Shown: piece by piece, positions 61,209 through 64,000 of the stretch
Position numbering within the stretch: position 1 is the first letter of the stretch
Layout of the letters: each line of letters starts with the position of its first letter
Source: Bradyrhizobiaceae bacterium PARB1
GTDB taxonomy: Bacteria; Pseudomonadota; Alphaproteobacteria; Rhizobiales; Xanthobacteraceae
DNA length: 64,000 nucleotides
NCBI GenBank assembly: GCA_002256345.1
Contig: NKIY01000004.1
Coordinates: 79,876 to 143,875 of the forward strand
Direction: 5' to 3'
Program-made: the position numbers and the translations under genes
The notes under the pieces: generated by a model
The model's input: the letters and a program-made list of their open reading frames with translations, nothing else
What the model was told of the DNA's origin: nothing
Database searches by the model: none

Positions 61209-62423
61209 ATGACCAAGGGGACAATTGCGTCCGCGTTGATCGCCGCCGTTGCCATCCTGCCATTCGCTGCCGATTCTGCCTTTGCCCAGAAGAAATACGA
61301 TCCCGGCGCCAGCGATACTGAAATCAAGCTCGGCCAGACCGTGCCGCATAGCGGCCCCGGCTCGCTCTATGGCGTGCTCGGCCGCGTCGGCGAAGCCTAT
61401 TTCCAGATGCTGAACGAAAAGGGCGGCATCAATGGCCGCAAGGTGAAATTCCTCACGCTGGACGACGCCTATAGTGCGCCGAAGGCGGTGGAAGCGACGC
61501 GACGCCTCGTCGAGCAGGAAGAAGTGCTCGCACTCTATGGCTCGCTCGGCACCGCGCCGCAGACAGCCGTGCACAAATATCTCAATTCCAAGGGCGTGCC
61601 GCAGCTCTTGCTCAACACCGGCGCATCGAAGTGGAACGACCCGAAGAACTTCAAATGGACCATGGCCGGCTTGCCGCTCTATCCCACCGAGGCCCGCATC
61701 CTCGCCAAGCATGTCGTCAGCGTGAAGCCGAATGCCAAGGTCGGCATCCTCTATCAGAACGACGACTTCGGAAGAGATTTTCTGGGCCCCTTCAAGGACG
61801 AACTCGCCAAGGCCGGCGGCACCGCGAAGGTGATTGCGGAGGTCACCTATGACCTCACCGACCCGACGATCGATTCGCAGCTCATCAATCTCGCGAAATC
61901 CGGCGCGGACGTTTTCTATAACATCACCACCGGCAAGGCGACGTCGCAGTCGATCCGCAAGGTCGCCGAACTCGGCTGGAAGCCGCTCCACCTGCTCTCG
62001 GCCGGCTCGACCGGCCGCTCGATCCTCAATGCCGCCGGCATCGAGAATGCCAAGGGTATCGTGGCGATCCGCTATGCAAAGGAAGTCGGCGTGCCGCAAT
62101 TCGAGAAGGATCCGGAAGTGATGGCCTTCGAGGAGTTGCGCAAGAAGTACCTGCCGAGTGTGGATCCCGACAACACCATCGCCTATGCGGGCTACGGCCA
62201 GGCGGTCGCCATGGCCGAAATCCTGCGCCGCTGCGGCGATAACTTGACGCGGGAGAATGTGCTGAAGCAAGCCCAGAACCTCGCCGGCTTCCACTCCCCC
62301 TACATGCTGGACGGCGTCACCTACAGCTACACGCCGGACAATTATACGCCGATGAAGACGCTCTATATCTCGGTGTTCAACGGCAAGGATTGGGATATTT
62401 CCGAGAAGCCGATGACGGAGTGA
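61209..62423 (+). CDS. LivK-type ABC substrate-binding protein (paralog 2)
   Basis: A 404-residue binding protein starting at ATG 61209 after AGGGAGAG. The signal is TIASALIAAVAILPFAADSA. The mature protein opens KKYDPGASDTEIKLGQTVPH and matches paralog 1 across its length (LLNTGASKWNDPKNFKW, LILY-like ILYQNDDFGRDFLGP). A 99-bp spacer with a hairpin separates the two genes, so they may be co-transcribed. Two adjacent binding proteins of one type suggest recognition of two related ligands by one importer encoded elsewhere. Confidence 0.9.
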   Translation: MTKGTIASALIAAVAILPFAADSAFAQKKYDPGASDTEIKLGQTVPHSGPGSLYGVLGRVGEAYFQMLNEKGGINGRKVKFLTLDDAYSAPKAVEATRRLVEQEEVLALYGSLGTAPQTAVHKYLNSKGVPQLLLNTGASKWNDPKNFKWTMAGLPLYPTEARILAKHVVSVKPNAKVGILYQNDDFGRDFLGPFKDELAKAGGTAKVIAEVTYDLTDPTIDSQLINLAKSGADVFYNITTGKATSQSIRKVAELGWKPLHLLSAGSTGRSILNAAGIENAKGIVAIRYAKEVGVPQFEKDPEVMAFEELRKKYLPSVDPDNTIAYAGYGQAVAMAEILRRCGDNLTRENVLKQAQNLAGFHSPYMLDGVTYSYTPDNYTPMKTLYISVFNGKDWDISEKPMTE

Positions 62424-62439
62424 GGCAACTCCAATCTCT

Positions 62440-62550
62440 CCACGTCATGGCCGGGCCGGGCCCGACCCGGTCATCCATCTTGAACCTCGCGTTCGGCACT
62501 AGAGATGGATACGCAGGTCAAGCCCGCGCATGACGAGAGAGAGCGAGAGA
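62440..62550. repeat. ATGGCCGGG-type repeat before helicase gene
   Basis: CACGTCATGGCCGGGCCGGG, CCCGACCCGGTCATCC, and GGTCAAGCCCGCGCATGACG form imperfect hairpins, the same family as at 52186. Confidence 0.55.
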
Positions 62551-62598
62551 GGAGACTAGCGCCTCGCAATCGGGGCTCCGAAGACCTAAATTGAGCCG

Positions 62599-64000
62599 GT
62601 GCCGCCGCGTAAATCCATTGCCAAAACCGATCTTCTGCCGACCACCTTCACCCGCTGGTTCACCCAGCGGGGCTGGTCGCCGCGCGCACATCAGCTTGCG
62701 TTGTTGGAAAAAGCGCACGCCGATCTCTCCGCATTGCTGATCGCGCCAACCGGCGCGGGCAAGACGCTGGCAGGTTTTCTGCCGACACTGGTGGAGCTGA
62801 GCGAAAAGGCAGCCACTGTCCGTTCCACCGGCCGCGACGTGCAGCGAACCGGCGGACTGCACACGCTCTACATCTCCCCGCTCAAGGCCCTCGCCGTCGA
62901 TATCGCGCGCAATCTGGAAGCTCCGATCGCCGAGATGAAACTGCCCATCAAGGTGGAGACCCGGACCGGCGACACACCGGTGTCGCGGCGCACGCGGCAG
63001 CGGAAATATCCGCCGGACATCCTGCTCACCACACCGGAGCAACTGGCGCTGCTGCTGTCGTCGGATGATGCGCCGTTCCTGTTCTCGTCATTGAAGCGCG
63101 TGGTTCTGGACGAGCTGCATGCGCTGGTGACGTCGAAGCGTGGCGATCTGCTGTCGCTCGGGCTCGCAAGACTGTGGAAACTGGCTCCGCAGATGCGCGC
63201 CATCGGCCTCTCTGCGACCGTAGCCAAGCCGGAATCCCTCGCACGCTTCCTCGTGCCGCAACCTGTCGGCATGAATGTCGCCGCGGATATCGTCGTTGCC
63301 GGCGGCGCAGCGGAGCCGGTGGTCGAGATGCTCGACACCAAAGAGCGCCTGCCCTGGGCCGGGCACTCCGCGCGCCATGCGCTCGGCGAAATCTACGATC
63401 TCATTAAAACCAACAAGACCACCCTCGTCTTCGTCAACACCCGTAGCCAGGCCGAGATGCTGTTCCAGGATCTCTGGCGCGTGAATGACGACGGCCTCGC
63501 CATTGCCCTGCATCACGGCTCCCTGGATGTCGGCCAGCGTCGCAAGGTCGAGGACGCCATGACTGCCGGGAGGCTACGCGGCGTGGTGTGCACATCGTCG
63601 CTCGATCTCGGCATCGACTGGGGCGATGTCGATCTCGTGGTCAATGTCGGTGCACCGAAGGGATCGTCGCGGCTGATGCAGCGGATCGGCCGCGCCAATC
63701 ACCGCATTGATGTGCCGTCGCGCGCGGTGCTGGTACCGGCCAATCGCTTCGAAGTGCTGGAATGCCGCGCCGCCATCGACGCCGTCGCCGAGAACGCACA
63801 GGACACGCCGCCACTGCGCACGGGCGCGCTCGATGTCCTCGCACAGCATGTGCTGGGCTGCGCCTGCGGTGCGCCGTTCCTCGCGGATGAACTCTATGAC
63901 GAGATCCGCTCGGCCGCTCCCTATGCGGAACTCTCGCGCACCGATTTCGACGACACCGTCGATTTCGTCGCCTTCGGGGGCTATGCGCTGAAGACCTATG
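62599..64000 (+). CDS. Ligase-associated DEXH-box helicase, Lhr-like (truncated by window edge)
   Basis: This was read by hand, as the gene runs off the window and is absent from the track. It starts at GTG 62599 (MPPRKSIAKTDLLPTTFTRW). The N-terminal helicase domain has Walker A APTGAGKTLAG, motif Ib-type TTPEQLALLL, the DEXH-type Walker B LDELHAL, and motif III GLSATVAKPESL. The C-terminal half contains LVFVNTRSQAEMLFQDLW, SLDLGIDWGDVDLV and QRIGRANHRI (motif VI). Lhr-family helicases that accompany ATP-dependent ligases and MBL exonucleases act in DNA repair. The visible part is 467 codons of a usually 800-residue protein. Confidence 0.9.
   Translation, partial: MPPRKSIAKTDLLPTTFTRWFTQRGWSPRAHQLALLEKAHADLSALLIAPTGAGKTLAGFLPTLVELSEKAATVRSTGRDVQRTGGLHTLYISPLKALAVDIARNLEAPIAEMKLPIKVETRTGDTPVSRRTRQRKYPPDILLTTPEQLALLLSSDDAPFLFSSLKRVVLDELHALVTSKRGDLLSLGLARLWKLAPQMRAIGLSATVAKPESLARFLVPQPVGMNVAADIVVAGGAAEPVVEMLDTKERLPWAGHSARHALGEIYDLIKTNKTTLVFVNTRSQAEMLFQDLWRVNDDGLAIALHHGSLDVGQRRKVEDAMTAGRLRGVVCTSSLDLGIDWGDVDLVVNVGAPKGSSRLMQRIGRANHRIDVPSRAVLVPANRFEVLECRAAIDAVAENAQDTPPLRTGALDVLAQHVLGCACGAPFLADELYDEIRSAAPYAELSRTDFDDTVDFVAFGGYALKTY

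Noticed and set aside
60369-62294. 641-residue minus-strand ORF
   Set aside because: It is antisense to both LivK-type genes and reads through their duplicated sequence; a composition artefact of high GC.

Overview
The window looks like chromosomal DNA of a high-GC alphaproteobacterium of the Bradyrhizobium/Rhodopseudomonas/Tardiphaga type (Nitrobacteraceae). This is inferred from the gene content: a class I lysyl-tRNA synthetase, Omp25-like porins, a SAM-II riboswitch, LivFGHMK-type uptake systems, OpgC and a ligase-associated repair set. The dense palindromic intergenic repeats (xCCCGGAT..ATCCGGGx, ATGGCCGGG, AGAGCATGGTC and GGGTATCGCTGCGCTC types) fit as well. No species can be named from the sequence alone. 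There is no rRNA, CRISPR array, prophage or transposase.

1-20.9 kb: mostly housekeeping and metabolic genes. The 3'-missing start of a glutamate-cysteine ligase is followed by a divergent MarR/glutathione S-transferase pair around a perfect operator-like palindrome. Then come Hsp33, ApaG and an opgC gene translationally coupled to two secreted SGNH proteins, the first of which has lost its catalytic residues. MetZ follows, behind a SAM-II riboswitch and terminator, then a two-domain dCTP deaminase, a porin, a galactarate/altronate dehydratase, a PQQ sugar-dehydrogenase-like lipoprotein and a MATE exporter. A three-gene minus-strand cluster (ogt, araC, SRPBCC fusion), an orphan gene and tRNA-Gly(CCC) complete the region.

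19.4-26.6 kb: an aldehyde dehydrogenase gene, a complete branched-chain-amino-acid-type ABC importer (livF, livG, livM, livH and a substrate-binding protein) and a divergent AraC/XylS regulator. Together they look like an uptake and oxidation unit for a small organic acid or aromatic aldehyde.

26.7-39.9 kb: a compact copper (and silver) resistance island, nearly all on the plus strand and often with ATGA overlaps. It encodes CsoR with an operator, two Cys/Met/His-rich secreted proteins, a TolC-family lipoprotein, a CopA multicopper oxidase, a cupredoxin, CusF-like, CopC, CopD, DUF411 and FixH/YtkA-like proteins, and CusB and CusA. CusB carries a duplicated heavy-metal-binding domain. The island's far edge holds a minus-strand mqsRA toxin-antitoxin pair whose antitoxin lacks zinc-binding cysteines, followed by a CtrA-like site and an orphan terminator that could mark a small RNA.

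40-52.6 kb: an FAD-dependent dehydrogenase, a secreted ClpP-fold-like protein, a small membrane protein plus Sco1, a GspE-N/GT2 fusion glycosyltransferase, a periplasmic solute-binding protein, lysK, an XRE-S24 repressor, DUF952, pyrD, a second MATE exporter and a small membrane protein.

52.8-64 kb: ATP-dependent DNA ligase and its MBL-fold exonuclease overlap. The ligase-associated DEXH helicase lies 7 kb away at the right edge. Between them are a TPR-methyltransferase, two tandem 'double-barrel' outer-membrane proteins and two tandem paralogous LivK-type binding proteins.
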